Shown: positions 14,664 to 28,400 of the stretch, piece after piece
Position numbering within the stretch: the first letter of the stretch is position 1
Layout of the letters: each line of letters begins with the position of its first letter
Origin: Prostheceraeus crozeri
Taxonomy: Eukaryota; Platyhelminthes; Polycladida; Euryleptidae
NCBI GenBank assembly: GCA_907163375.1
Contig: CAJQUW010005702.1
Location: 62,001 to 126,000, forward strand
Reading direction: 5' to 3'
Length of the DNA: 64,000 nucleotides
Notes under the pieces: generated by a model
Database searches by the model: none
What the model was told of the DNA's origin: nothing
What the model saw: the letters and a program-made list of their open reading frames with translations, nothing else
Position numbers and translations under genes: made by a program

Positions 14664-17600
14664 GTTTCAATAGTGTGCATGTTCAGAATAAAGTTCTATT
14701 TGTTTATATGTTAGAAATAGAATGAAGTTTCACCAGTTTACAAGTTACCAATAAAGTTCTATCTGTTTAAGTTTACAAGTTAAGAATAAAGTTCTATCTG
14801 TTTATATGTTAGAAATAAAATGAAGGTTCACCAGTTTACAAGTTAAGAATAAAGTTCTATCTGTTTGTATGTTAGAAATAAAACAAAGTTTCAACCGTTA
14901 ACAAGTTAAAAATAAAGTTTCAATAGTTTGCAAGTTAAAACTAATGTTTCAATAGTGCATATGTTAAGAATAAAGTTTTATCTGTTTGTATGTTAGAAAT
15001 AGAATGAAGATTCACCAGTTGGCAAGTATAGAATAAAGTTTTACCTGTTTCTATGATAGATATAAAACAAATTTTCAACCGTTTACAAGTTAAAAATAAA
15101 GTTTCAATAGTTTACAAGTTAAGAACAAAGTTTCAATGGTGTGTTTGTTAAGAATGAAGTTCTATCTGTTTATATGTTAGAAATAGAATGAAGTTTCACC
15201 AGTTTACAAGTTAAGAATAAAGTTCTATCTGTTTGTATGTTAGAAATAAACTTCTGTCTGTTTTATATGTTAGAAATAGAATGAAGTTTCACCAATTGGC
15301 AAGTTAAGAATAAAGTTCTATCCGTTTGTATGTTAGAAATAAACTTCTATCTGTTTATATGTTAGAAATAGAATGAAGTTTGACCAGTTTACAAATTAAG
15401 AATAAAGTTCTATCTGTTTATATGTTAGAAATAAAATGAAGTTTTACCAGTTTACAAGTTAAGAATAAAGTTCTATCTGTTTAAGTTAACAAGTTAAAAA
15501 TAAAGTTTCAATAGTTTGCAAGTTAAAACTAATGTTTCAATAGTGCATATGTTAAGAATAAAGTTTTATCTTTTTGTATGTTAGAAATAGAATGAAGTTT
15601 CACCAGTTGGCAAGTTAAGAATGAAGTTTTATCTGTTAAAACAAAGTTTCAACCGTTTACAAGTTAAAAATAAAGTTTCAATAGTTTACAAGTTAAGAAT
15701 AAAGTTTCAATATTGTGTATGTTAAGAATAAAGTTTTATCTGTTTATATGTTAGAAATAGAATGAATTTTCACCAGTTTACAAGTTAAGAATAAAGTTCT
15801 ATCTGTTTATATGTTAGAAATAAAATGAAGTTTTATCAGTTTACAAGTAAAGAATAAAGTTTCAATAGTTTACAAGTTAAGAATAAAGTTTCAATAGTGT
15901 GCATGTTCAGAATAAATTTCTATTTGTTTATATGTTAGAAATAGAATGAAGTTTCAACAGTTTACGAGTTACGAATAAAGTTCTATCTGTTTAAGTTTAC
16001 AATTTAAGAATTAAGTTCTATCTGTTTATATGTTAGAAATAAAATGAAGTTTCATCAGTTTACAAGTTAAGAATAAAGTTCTATCTGTTTGTATGTTAGA
16101 AATAAAACAAAGTTTCAACCGTTAACAAGTTAAAAATAAAGTTTCAATAGTTTGCAAATTAAAACTAATGTTTCAATAGTGGGCATGTTAAGAATAAAGT
16201 TTTATCTGTTTCTATGATAGAAATAAAACAAAGTTTTAACCGTTTACAAGTTAAAAATAAAGTTTCAATAGTTTACAAGTTAAGAATAAAGTTTCAATAG
16301 TGAGCACGTTCAGAATAAAGTTCTATTTGTTTATATGTTAGAAATAGAATGAAGTTTCACCAGTTTACAAGTTACGAATAAAGTTCTATCTGTTTAAGTT
16401 TACAAGTTAAGTATAAAGTTCTATCTGTTTATAAGTTAGAAATAAAATGAAGGTTCACAAGTTTACAAGTTAAGAATAAAGTTCTATCTGTTTGTATGTT
16501 AGAAATAAAACAAAGTTTCAACCGTTAACAAGTTAAAAATAAAGTTTCAATTGTTTGCAAGTTAAAACTAATGTTTCAATAGTGCATATGTTAAGAATAA
16601 AGTCTTATCTCTTTCAATAGTGCATATGTTAAGAATAAAGTTTTATCTGTTTGTATGTTAGAAATAGAATGAAATTTTACCAGTTGGCAGGTTAAGAATA
16701 AAGTTTTATCTGTTTCTATGATAGAAATAAAACAACGTTTCTACCCTTTACAAGTTAAGAATAAAGTTTCAATAGTGTGCATGTTCAGAATAAAGTTCTA
16801 TTTGTTTATATGTTAGAAATAGAATGAAGTTGCACCAGTTTACAAGTTACCAATAAAGTTCTAGCTGTTTAAGTTTACAAGTTAAGAATAAAGTTCTATC
16901 TGTTTATATGTTAGAAATAAAATGAAGGTTCACCAGTTTACAAGTTAGGAATAAAGTTCTATCTGTTTAAGTTAACAAGTTAAGAATAAAGTTTCAATAG
17001 TTTGCAAGTTAAAACTAATGTTTCAATAGTGCATATGTTAAGAATAAAGTTTTATCTGTTTGTATGTTAGAAATAGAATGAAGTTTCACCAGTTGGGAGG
17101 TTAAGATTGAAGTTTTATCTGTTTCTATGATAGAAATAAAACAAAGTTTCAACCGTTTACAAGTTAAAAATAAGGTTTCAATAGTTTACAAGTTAAGAAT
17201 AAAGTTTCAATATTGTGTATGTTAAGAATAAAGTTTTATCTGTTTATATGTTAGAAATAGAATGAACTTTCACCAGTTTACAAGTTAAGAATAAAGTTCT
17301 ATCTGTTTATATGTTAGAAATAAAATGAAGTTTCATCAGTTTACAAGTAAAGAATAAAGTTTCAATAGTTTACAAGTTAAGAATAAAGTTTCAATAGTGT
17401 GCATGTTCAGAATAAATTTCTATTTGTTTATATGTTAGAAATAGAATGAAGTTTCACCAGTTTACAAGTTACGAATAAAGTTCTATCTGTTTAAGTTTAC
17501 TGGTTAAGAATAAAGTTCTATCTGTTTATATGTTAGAAATAAAATGAAGGTTCACAAGTTTACAAGTTAAGAATAAAGTTCTATCTGTTTGTATGTTAGA

Positions 17601-20600
17601 AATAAAACAAAGTTTCAACCGTTAACAAGTTAAAAATAAAGTTTCAATAGTTTGCAAATTAAAACTAATGTTTCAATAGTGCATATGTTAAGAATAAAGT
17701 CTTATCTCTTTCAATAGTGCATATGTTAAGAATAAAGTTTTATCTGTTTATATGTTAGAAATAGAATGAAATTTCACCAGTTGGCAGGTTAAGAATAAAG
17801 TTTTTTCTGTTTCTATGATAGAAATAAAACAAAGTTTCTACCGTTTACAAGTTAAAAATAAAGTTTCAATAGTTTACAAGTTAAAAATAAAGTTTCAATA
17901 GTATGCATGTTCAGAATAAAGTTCTATTTGTTTATATGTTAGAAATAGAATGAAGTTGCACCAGTTTACAAGTTACCAATAAAGTTCTAGCTGTTTAAGT
18001 TTACAAGTTAAGAATAAAGTTCTATCTGTTTATATGTTAGAAATAAAATGAAGGTTCACCAGCTTACAAGTTACGAATAAAGTTCTATCTGTTTGTATGT
18101 TAGAAATAAAACAAAGTTTCAACCGTTAACAAGTTAAAAATAAAGTTTCAATAGTTTGCAAGTTAAAACTAATGTTTCGATAGTGCATATGTTAAGAATA
18201 AAGTTTTATCTGTTTGTATGTTAGAAATAGAATGAAGAGTCACCAGTTGGCAAGTTAAGAATAAAGTTTTATCTGTTTCTATGATAGAAATAAAACAAAT
18301 TTTCAACCGTTTACAAGTTAAAAATAAAGTTTCAATAGTTTACAAGTTAAGAATAAAGTTCTATCTGTTTGTATGTTAGAAATAAAACAAAGTTTCAACC
18401 GTTAACAAGTTAAAAATAAAGTTTCAATAGTTTGCAAATTAAAACTAATGTTTCAATAGTGGGCATGTTAAGAATAAAGTTTTATCTGTTTCTATGATAG
18501 AAATAAAACAAAGTTTTAACCGTTTACAAGTTAAAAATAAAGTTTCAATAGTTTACAAGTTAAGAATAAAGTTTCAATGGTGTGTTTGTTAAAAATAAAG
18601 TTCTATTTGTTTATATGTTAGAAATAGAATGAAGTTTCACCAGTTTACAAGTTACGAATAACGTTCTATCTGTTTAAGTTTACAAGTTAAGAATAAAGTT
18701 CTATTTGTTTATAAGTTAGAAATAAAATGAAGGTTCACAAGTTTACAAGTTAAGAATAAAGTTCTATCTGTTTGTATGTTAGAAATAAAATGAAGGTTCA
18801 CCAGTTTACAAGTTAAGAATAAAGTTCTATCTGTTTATATGTTAGAAATAAAATGAAGTTTCACCAGTTTACAAGTTACGAATAAAGTTCTATCCGTTTA
18901 AGTTAACAAGTTAAAAATAAAGTTTCAATAGTTTGCAAGTTAAAACTAATGTTTCAATAGTGCATATGTTAAGAATAAAGTTTTATCTGTTTGTATGTTA
19001 GAAATAGAATGAAGATTCACCAGTTGGCAAGTATAGAATAAAGTTTTATCTGTTTCTATGATAGAAATAAAACAAATTTTCAACCGTTTACAAGTTAAAA
19101 ATAAAGTTTCAATAGTTTACAAGTTAAGAATAAAGTTTCAATGGTGTGTTTGTTAAGAATGAAGTTCTATCTGTTTATATGTTAGAAATAGAATGAAGTT
19201 TCACCAGTTTACAAGTTAAGAATAAAGTTCTATCTGTTTGTATGTTAGAAATAAACTTCTATCTGTTTTATGTGTTAGAAATAGAATGAAGTTTCACCAG
19301 TTGGCAAGTTAAGAATAAAGTTCTATCTGTTTGTATGTTAGAAATAAACTTCTATCTGTTTATATGTTAGAAATAGAATGAAGTTTCAGCAGTCTACAAG
19401 TTACGAATAAAGTTCTATCTGTTTAAGTTTGCAAGTTAAGAATAAAGTTCTATCTGTTTGTATGTTAGAAATAAAACAAAGTTTCAACCGTTAACAAGTT
19501 AAAAATAAAATTTCAATAGTTTGCAAGTTAAAACTAATGTTTCAATAGTGCATATGTTAAGAATAAAGTTTTATCTGTTTCTATGATAGAAATAAAACAA
19601 AGTTTTAACCGTTTACAAGTTAAAAATAAAGTTTCAATAGTTTACAAGTTAAGAATAAAGTTTCAATGGTGTGTTTGTTAAGAATAAAGTTCTATTTGTT
19701 TATATGTTAGAAATTGAATGAAGTTTCACCAGTTTACAAGTTACGAATAAAGTTCTATCTGTTTATGTTTACAAGTTAAGAATAAAGTTCTATCTGTTTG
19801 TATGTTAGAAATAAAATGAAGGTTCACCAGTTTACAAGTTAAGAATAAAGTTCTATCTGTTTGTATGTTAGAAATAAAACAAAGTTTCAACCGTTAACAA
19901 GTTAAAAATAAAGTTTCAATAGTTTGCAAGTTAAAACTAATGTTTCAATAGTGCATATGTTGAGAATAAAGTTTTATCTGTTTGTATGTTAGAAATAGAA
20001 TGAAGATTCACCACTTGGCAAGTATAGAATAAAGTTTTATCTGTTTCTATGATAGAAATAAAACAAAGTTTCAACCGTTTACAAGTTAAAAATAAAGTTT
20101 CAATAGTTTACAAGTTAAGAATAAAGTTTTAATGGTGTGTTTGTTAAGAATGAAGTTCTATCTGTTTATATGTTAGAAATAGAATGAAGTTTCACCAGTT
20201 TACAAGTTAAGAATAAAGTTCTATCTGTTTGTATGTTAGAAATAAACTTCTATCTGTTTTATATTTTAGAAATAGAATGAAGTTTCACCAGTTGGCAGGT
20301 TAAGAATAAAGTTCTATCTGTTTGTATGTTAGAAATAAACTTCTATCTGTTTATATGTTAGAAATAGAATGAAGTTTGACCAGTTTACAAGTTAAGAATA
20401 AACTTCTATCTGTTTATATGTTAGAAATAAAATGAAGTTTCACCAGTTTACAAGTTACGAATAAAGTTCTATCTGTTTAAGTTAACAAGTTAAGAATAAA
20501 GTTTCAATAGTCTGCAAGTTAAAACTAATGTTTCAATAGTGCATATGTTAAGAATAAAGTTTTATCTGTTTGTATGTTAGAAATAGAATGAAGTTTCACC

Positions 20601-23600
20601 AGTTGGCAAGTTAAGAATAAAGTTTTATCCTTTTCTATGATAGAAATAAAGCAAAGTTTCAACCGTTTACAAGTTAAAAATAAAGTTTCAATAGTTTACA
20701 AGTTAAGAATAAAGTTTCAATATTGTGTATGTTAAGAATAAACTTTTATCTGTTTATATGTTAGAAATAGAATGAAGTTTCACCAGTTTACAAGTTAAGA
20801 ATAAAGTTCTATCTGTTTATATGTTAGAAATAGAATGAAGTTTGACCAGTTTACAAGTTACGAATAAAGTTCTATCTGTTTAAGTTAACAAGTTAAAAAT
20901 AAAGTTTCAATAGTTTGCAAGTTAAAACTAATGTTTCAATAGTGCATATGTTGAGAATAAAGTTTTATCTGTTTGTATGTTAGAAATAGAATGAAGTTTC
21001 ACCAGTTGGCAGGTTAAGAATGAAGTTCTATCTGTTTCTATGATAGAAATAAAACAAAGTTTCAACCGTTTACAAGTTAAAAATAAAGTTTAAATAGTTT
21101 ACAAGTTAAGAATAAAGTTTCAATATTGTGTATGTTAAGAATAAAGTTTTATCCGTTTATATGTTAGAAATAGAACGAAGTTTCACCAGTTTACAAGTAA
21201 AGAATAAAGTTTCAATAGTTTACAAGTTAAAACTAAAGTTTCAATAGTGTTAATGTTGAGAATAAATTTCTATTTGTTTATATGTTAGAAATAGAATGAA
21301 GTTTCACCAGTCTACAAGTTACGAATAAAGTTCTATCTGTTTAAGTTTAGAAGTTAAGAATAAAGTTCTATCTGTTTGTATGTTAGAAATAAAACAAAGT
21401 TTCAACCGTTAACAAGTTAAAAATAAAGTTTCAGTAGTTTACAAATTAAAACTAATGTTTTAATAGTGGGCATGTTAAGAATAAAGTTTTATCTGTTTCT
21501 ATGATAGAAATAAAACAAAGTTTTAACCGTTTACAAGTTAAAAATAAAGTTTCAATAGTTTACAAGTTAAGAATAAAGTTTCAATGGTGTGTTTGTTAAG
21601 AATAAAGTTCTATTTGTTTATATGTTAGAAATAGAATGAAGTTTCACCAGTTTACAAGTTACGAATAAAGTTCTATCTGTTTAAGTTTACAAGTTAAGAA
21701 TAAAGTTCTATCTGTTTATAAGATAGAAATAAAATGAAGGTTCACAAGTTTACAAGTTAAGAATAAAGTTCTATCTGTTTGTATGTTAGAAATAAAATGA
21801 AGGTTCACCAGTTTACAAGTTAAGAATAAAGTTCTATCTGTTTGTATGTTAGAAATAAAACAAAGTTTCAACCGTTAACAAGTTAAAAATAAAGTTTCAA
21901 TAGTTTGCATGTTAAAACTAATGTTTCAATAGTGCATATGTTAAGAATAAAGTTTTATCTGTTTGTATGTTAGAAATAGAATGAAGATTCACCAGTTGGC
22001 AAGTATAGAATAAAGTTTTATTTGTTTATATGATAGAAATAAAACAAATTTTCAACCGTTTACAAGTTAAAAATAAAGTTTCAATAGTTTACAAGTTAAG
22101 AATAAAGTTCTATCTGTTTGTATGTTAGAAATAAAACAAAGTTTCAACCGTTAACAAGTTAAAAATAAAGTTTCAATAGTTTGCAAATTAAAACTAATGT
22201 TTCAATAGTGGGCATGATAAGAATAAAGTTTTATCTGTTTCTGTGATAGAAATAAAACAAATTTTCAACCGTTTACAAGTTAAAAATAAAGTTTCAATAG
22301 TTTACAAGTTAAAAATAAAGTTTCAATGGTGTGTTTGTTAAGAATAAAGTTCTATTTGTTTATATGTTAGAAATAGAATGAAGTTTCACCAGTTTACAAG
22401 TTACGAATAAAGTTCTATCTGTTTAAGTTTACAAGTTAAGAATAAAGTTCTATTTGTTTATAAGTTAGAAATAAAATGAAGGTTCACCAGTTTACAAGTT
22501 AAGAATAAAGTTCTATCTGTTTGTATGTTAGAAATAAACTTCTATCTGTTTTATATGTTAGAAATAGAATGAAGTTTCACCAGTTGGCAAGTTAAGAATA
22601 AAGTTCTATCTGTTTGTATGTTAGAAATAAACTTCTATCTGTTTATATGTTAGAAATAGAATGAAGTTTGACCAGTTTACAAGTTAAGAATAAAGTTCTA
22701 TCTGTTTATATGTTTGAAATAAAATGAAGTTTCACCAGTTTACAAGTTACGAATAAAGTTCTATCTGTTTACGTTAACAAGTTAAGAATAAAGTTTCAAT
22801 AGTTTGCAAGTTAAAACTAATGTTTCAATAGTGCATATGTTAAGAATAAAGTTTTATCTGTTTGTATGTTAGAAATAGAATGAAGTTTCACCAGTTGGCA
22901 AGTTAAGAATAAAGTTTTATCTGTTTCTATGATAGAAATAAAACAAAGTTTCAACCGTTTACAAGTTAAAAATAAAGTTTCAATAGTTTACAAGTTAAGA
23001 ATAAAGTTTCAATATTGTGTATGTTAAGAATAAAGTTTTATCTGTTTATATGTTAGAAATAGAATGAAGTTTCACCAGTTTACAAGTTAAGAATAAAGTT
23101 CTATCTGTTTATATGTTAGAAATAAAATGAAGTTTCATCAGTTTACAAGTAAAGAATAAAGTTTCAATAGTTTACAAGTTAAGAATAAAGTTTCAATAGT
23201 GTGCATGTTCAGAATAAAGTTTTATTTGTTTATATGTTAGAAATAGAATGAAGTTTGACCAGTTTACAAGTTACGAATAAAGTTCTATCTGTTTGTATGT
23301 TAGAAATAAAACAAAGTTTCAACCGTTAACAAGTTAAAAATAAAGTTTCAATAGTTTGCAAGTTAAAACTAATGTTTCAATAGTGCATATGTTGAGAATA
23401 AAGTCTTATCTCTTTCAATAGTGCATATGTTAAGAATAAAGTTTTATCTGTTTGTATGTTAGAAATAGAATGACATTTCACCAGTTGGCAGGTAAAGAAT
23501 AAAGTTTTATCTGTTTCTATGATAGAAATAAAACAAAGTTTCTACCGTTTACAAGTTAAAAATAAAGTTTCAATAGTTTACAAGTTAAGAATAAAGTTTC

Positions 23601-25239
23601 AATAGTGTGCATGTTCAGAATAAAGTTCTATTTGTTTATATGTTAGAAATAGAATGAAGTTTCAACCGTTTACAAGTTACCAATAAAGTTCTATCTGTTT
23701 AAGTTTACAAGTTAAGAATAAAGTTCTATCTGTTTATATGTTAGAAATAAAATGAAGGTTCACCAGTTTACAAGTTAAGAATAAAGTTCTATCTGTTTGT
23801 ATGTTAGAAATAAAACAAAGTTTCAACCGTTAACAAGTTAAAAATAAAGTTTCAATAGTTTGCAAGTTAAAACTAATGTTTCAATAGTGCATATGTTAAG
23901 AATAAAGTTTTATCTGTTTGTATGTTAGAAATAGAATGAAGATTCACCAGTTGGCAAGTTAAGAATAAAGTTTTATCTGTTTCTATGATAGAAATAAAAC
24001 AAATTTTTAACCGTTTACAAGTTAAAAATAAAGTTTCAATAGTTTACAAGTTAAGAATAAAGTTCTATCTGTTTGTATGTTAGAAATAAAACTAAGTTTC
24101 AACCGTTAACAAGTTAAAAATAAGGTTTCAATAGTTTGCAAATTAAAACTAATGTTTCAATAGTGGGCATGTTAAGAATAAAGTTTTATCGGTTTCTATG
24201 ATAGAAATAAAACAAATTTTCAACCGTTTACAAGTTAAAAATAAAGTTTCAATAGTTTACAAGTTAAGAATAAAGTTCTATCTGTTTATATGTTAGAAAT
24301 AAAATGAAGTTTCATCAGTTTACAAGTTAAGAATAAAGTTTTATCTGTTTGTATGTTAGAAATAAAACAAAGTTTCAACCGTTAACAAGTTAAAAATAAA
24401 GTTTCAATAGTTTGCAAGTTAAAACTAATGTTTCAATAGTGCGCATGTTAAGAATAAAGTTTTATCTGTTTGTATGTTAGAAATAAAAATAAAGGTTCAA
24501 TAGTTTACAAGTTAAGAATAGGGTTTTGTCTGCTTGTATGTCAGAAATGAAATAAAGTTTCACCAGTTGAAAAATTAAAAATAAAGTTTCAATAATGTGT
24601 ACGTTAGAAATAAAGTTTCAACCGTTAACGTTTACAAGTTAAAAATAAAGTTTCAATAGTGTGTATGTTAAGAATAAAGTTCCATCTGTTTATATGTTAG
24701 GAATAAAAATGAAGGTTTAATAGTTTACAAGTTAAGAATTAAGTTTTATCTGCTTGTATTTCAGAAATGAAATAAAGTTTCAACCGTTTACAAGTTAAAA
24801 ATAAAGTTTCAACAGTGTGTATGTTAGAAATAAAGTTCTATCTGTTTATATGTTAGAAACGAAACAAAGTTTCAACAGTTTACAAGCTGACAAATAAAGT
24901 TTCAACAGTGTGTACGTTAGTAATAAAGTTTTGTCTGTTTGTAAGTTAGAAATAAAGTTTTAACTGCTTGTATGTTAGAAATAGAGGTATGACAGTTTAT
25001 ATGCTAGAAAGAAAGGTATAACTGTTTGTAAGACAAGATCGTAAGATTTACTAGTTTGCAAGTTAGACTCAGCGTTCTACTAGTTGTAAATGAGAAATAT
25101 CGTTTCAACAGTTTACAGATTAAAATAAAGTTTCAATAGTGTGTATGATGGAAATAAAGTTTAAGCGCTCTCTGCGTTAGAAATAAAGTTTCAGCCGTTT
25201 ACAAGTTAAAAATAAAGTTTTAACAGTGTGTACGTTAGA

Positions 25240-25447
25240 AATAAATGAAAGTAAGAACTTCATCGTATGAGTATTCAAAGCATGTTTTTTAAATCAAATG
25301 TGTGTAGTACTGACATGATAGAATCAAATGAACTTGACAAACGCGTTTGTCAAGCTTGATTCTATCATGTCAGTACTACACACATTTGATTTACAAAACA
25401 GGCTTTGAATACTCATACGATGAAATTCTTACTTTCATTTATTTCTA
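25240..25447. repeat. Near-palindromic junction where the satellite reverses
   Basis: About 104 bp on the left is mirrored on the right with some mismatches, including non-satellite words such as CATCGTATGAGTATTCAAAG and GTGTGTAGTACTGACATGAT and their complements. At the centre, 25333-25354 is a perfect 22-bp palindrome around ACGCGT, with its axis between 25343 and 25344. Outside the palindrome the satellite monomers also mirror each other but with more differences. The left side is array in one orientation and the right side is array in the other. Single-stranded DNA here could fold into a long hairpin. Confidence 0.93.
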
Positions 25448-28400
25448 ACGTACACACTGTTAAAACTTTATTTTTAACTTGTAAACGGCTGAAAATTTAT
25501 TTCTAACGCACAAAGCGCTTAAACTTTATTTCCATCATACACACTATTGAAACTTTATTTTTAACTTATAAACGGTAACGGTTGAAACTTTATTTCTAAC
25601 GTACACATTATTGAAACTTTATTTTTAACTTTTCAACTGGTGAAACTTTATTTCATTTCTGACATACAAGCAGATAAAACTTCATTCTTAACTTGCCAAC
25701 TGGTGAAACTTCATTCTATTTCTAACATACAAACAGATAAAACTTTATTCTTAACATGCGCACTATTGAAACATTAGTTTTAACTTGCAAACTATTGAAA
25801 CTTTATTTTTAACTTGTTAACGGTTGAAACTTTGTTTTATTTCTAACATACCAACAGATAAAACTTTATTCTTAACTTGTAAACTGATGAAACTTCATTT
25901 TATTTCTAACATATAAACAGATAGAACTTTATTCTTAACTTGTAAGCTGGTGAAACTTCATTCTATTTCTAACATATAAACAGATAGAACTTTATTCTTA
26001 ACATGCACACTTGAAACTTTATTCTTAACTTGTTTACTATTGAAACTTTATTTTTAACTTGTAAACGGTTGAAACTTTGTTTTATTTCTAACATACACAC
26101 AGATAGAACTTTATTCTTAACTTGTAAACATAAACAGACAGAACTTTATTCGTAACTTGTAAACTGGTCAAACTTCATTCTATTTCTAACATATAAACAA
26201 ATAGAACTTTATTCTGAACATGCATACTATTGAAACTTTATTCTTATCTTGTAAACTATTGAAACTTTATTCTTAACTTGTAAACTGATGAAACTTCATT
26301 TTATTTCTAACATATAAACAGACAGAACTTTATTCTTAACTTGTAAACTTAAACAGATAGAACTTTATTCGTAACTTGTAAACTGGTGAGACTTCATTCT
26401 ATTTCTAACATATAAACAGATAGAACTTTATTCTGAACATGCATACAATTGAAACTTTATTCTTAACTTATAAACTATTGAAACTTTATTCTTTACTTGT
26501 AAACTGGTGAAACTTCATTCTATTTCTAACATATAAAACAGATAGAAGTTTATTTCTAACATACAAACAGATAGAACTTTATTCTTAACTTGTAAACTGG
26601 TGAAACTTCATTCTATTTCTAACATATCAACAGATAATACTTTATTCTTAACAAACACACCATTGAAACTTTATTCTTAACTTGTAAACTATTGAAACTT
26701 CATTTTTAACTAATAAACGGTTGAAAATTTGTTTTATATCTATCATAGAAACAGATAAAACTTTATTCTTAACTTGCCAACTGGTGAAACTTCATTCTAT
26801 TTCTAACATACAAACAGATAAAACTTTATTCTTAACATATGCACTATTGAAACATTAGTTTTAACTTGCAAACTATTGAAACTTTATTTTTAACTTGTTA
26901 ACGGTTGAAACTTTGCTTTATTTCTAACATACTAACAGATAGAACTTTATTCTTGACTTGTAAACTGGTGAACCTTCATTTTATTTCTAACATATAAACA
27001 GATAGAACTTTATTCTTAACTTGTAAACTTAAAAAGATAGAACTTTTTTCGTAACTTGTAAACTGGTGAAACTTCATTCTATTTCTAACATATAAACAAA
27101 TAGAACTTCATTCTGAACATGCACACTATTGAAACTTTATTCTTAACTTGTAAACTATTGAAACTTTATTCTTTACTTGTAAACTGATAAAACTTCATTT
27201 TATTTCTAACATATAAACAGATAGAACTTTATTCTTAACTTTTAAACTGGTCAAACATCATTCTATTTCTAACAGATAGAAGTTTATTTCTAACATACAA
27301 ATAGATAGAACTTTATTCTTAACTTGCCAACTGGTGAAACTTCATTCTATTTCTAACATACAAATAGATAAAACTTTATTCTTAACATACACTATATTGA
27401 AACTTTATTCTTAACTTGTAAACTATTGAACCTTCATTTTTATTTGTAACATACAAACAGATAAAACTTTATTCTTAACTTCTAAACTAATGAAACTTCA
27501 TTTTATTTCTAACACATAAACAGATAGAACTTTATTCTTAACTTGTAAGCTGGTGAAACTTCATTCTATTTCTAACATATAAACAGATAGAACTTTATTC
27601 TGAACACTATTCTTAACTTGTAAACTATTGAAACTTTATTTTTAACTTGTAAACGGTTGAAACTTTGTTTTATTTCTATCATACAAACAGATAAAACTTT
27701 ATTCTTAACATATGCACTATTGAAACATTAGTTTTAACTTGCAAACTATTGAAACTTTATTTTTAACTTGTTAACGGTTGAAACTTCATTTTATTTATAA
27801 CATATAAACAGATAGAACTTTATTCTTAACATGCACATTATTGAAACTTTATTTTTAACTTGTAATCTATTGAAACCTTATTCTTAACTTCTTAACTACT
27901 TAAACTTTATTTTTAACTTGTAAACGGTTGAAACTTCATTTTATTTCTAACATATAAACAGACAGAACTTTATTCTTAACTTGTAAACTTAAACAGATAG
28001 AACTTTATTCGTAACTTGTAAACAGGTGAACTTCATTCTATTTCTAACATACAAACAAATAGAACTTTATTCTGAACATGCATACTATTGAAACTTTATT
28101 CCTAACTTATAAACTATTGAAACTTTATTCCTTACTTGTAAACTGATGAAACTTCAATTTATTTCTAACATATAAACAGACAGAACTTTATTCTTAACTT
28201 GTAAACTGGTGAAACTTTATTCTATTTCTAACATATAAAACAGATAGAAGTTTATTTCTAACATATAAACAGATAGAACTTTATTCTTAACAAACACACC
28301 ATTGAAACCTTATTCTTAACTTGTAAACTATTGAAACTTTATTTTTAACTTGTAAACGGTTGAAACTTCATTTTATTACGATCATAGAAACAGATAAAAC

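Larger units (their letters stand above)
1..25239 (+). repeat. AT-rich satellite array, left arm
   Basis: The whole stretch is a tandem array of related monomers of about 29-34 bp. Each starts near GTTAAGAATAAAGTT or TTAGAAATAAAATGAAG and ends in a variable tail such as CTATCTGTTTATAT, TCACCAGTTTACAA or TCAATAGTTTACAA. Several monomer types alternate in a semi-fixed order, forming larger units of about 1-2.5 kb. Stop codons recur in all frames and no open reading frame of 60 codons or more occurs, so it is non-coding. The array continues past the window start. Monomers become irregular and diverged from about 24480 towards the junction at 25.24 kb, as expected at an array edge. I do not recognise the satellite family. 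Confidence 0.95.

Noticed and set aside
25240-25447. Fold-back assembly or sequencing artefact at the palindrome
   Set aside because: The arms differ at many bases and the arrays beyond them have different higher-order structure, so they are not one molecule read twice. Spanning reads would still be welcome.
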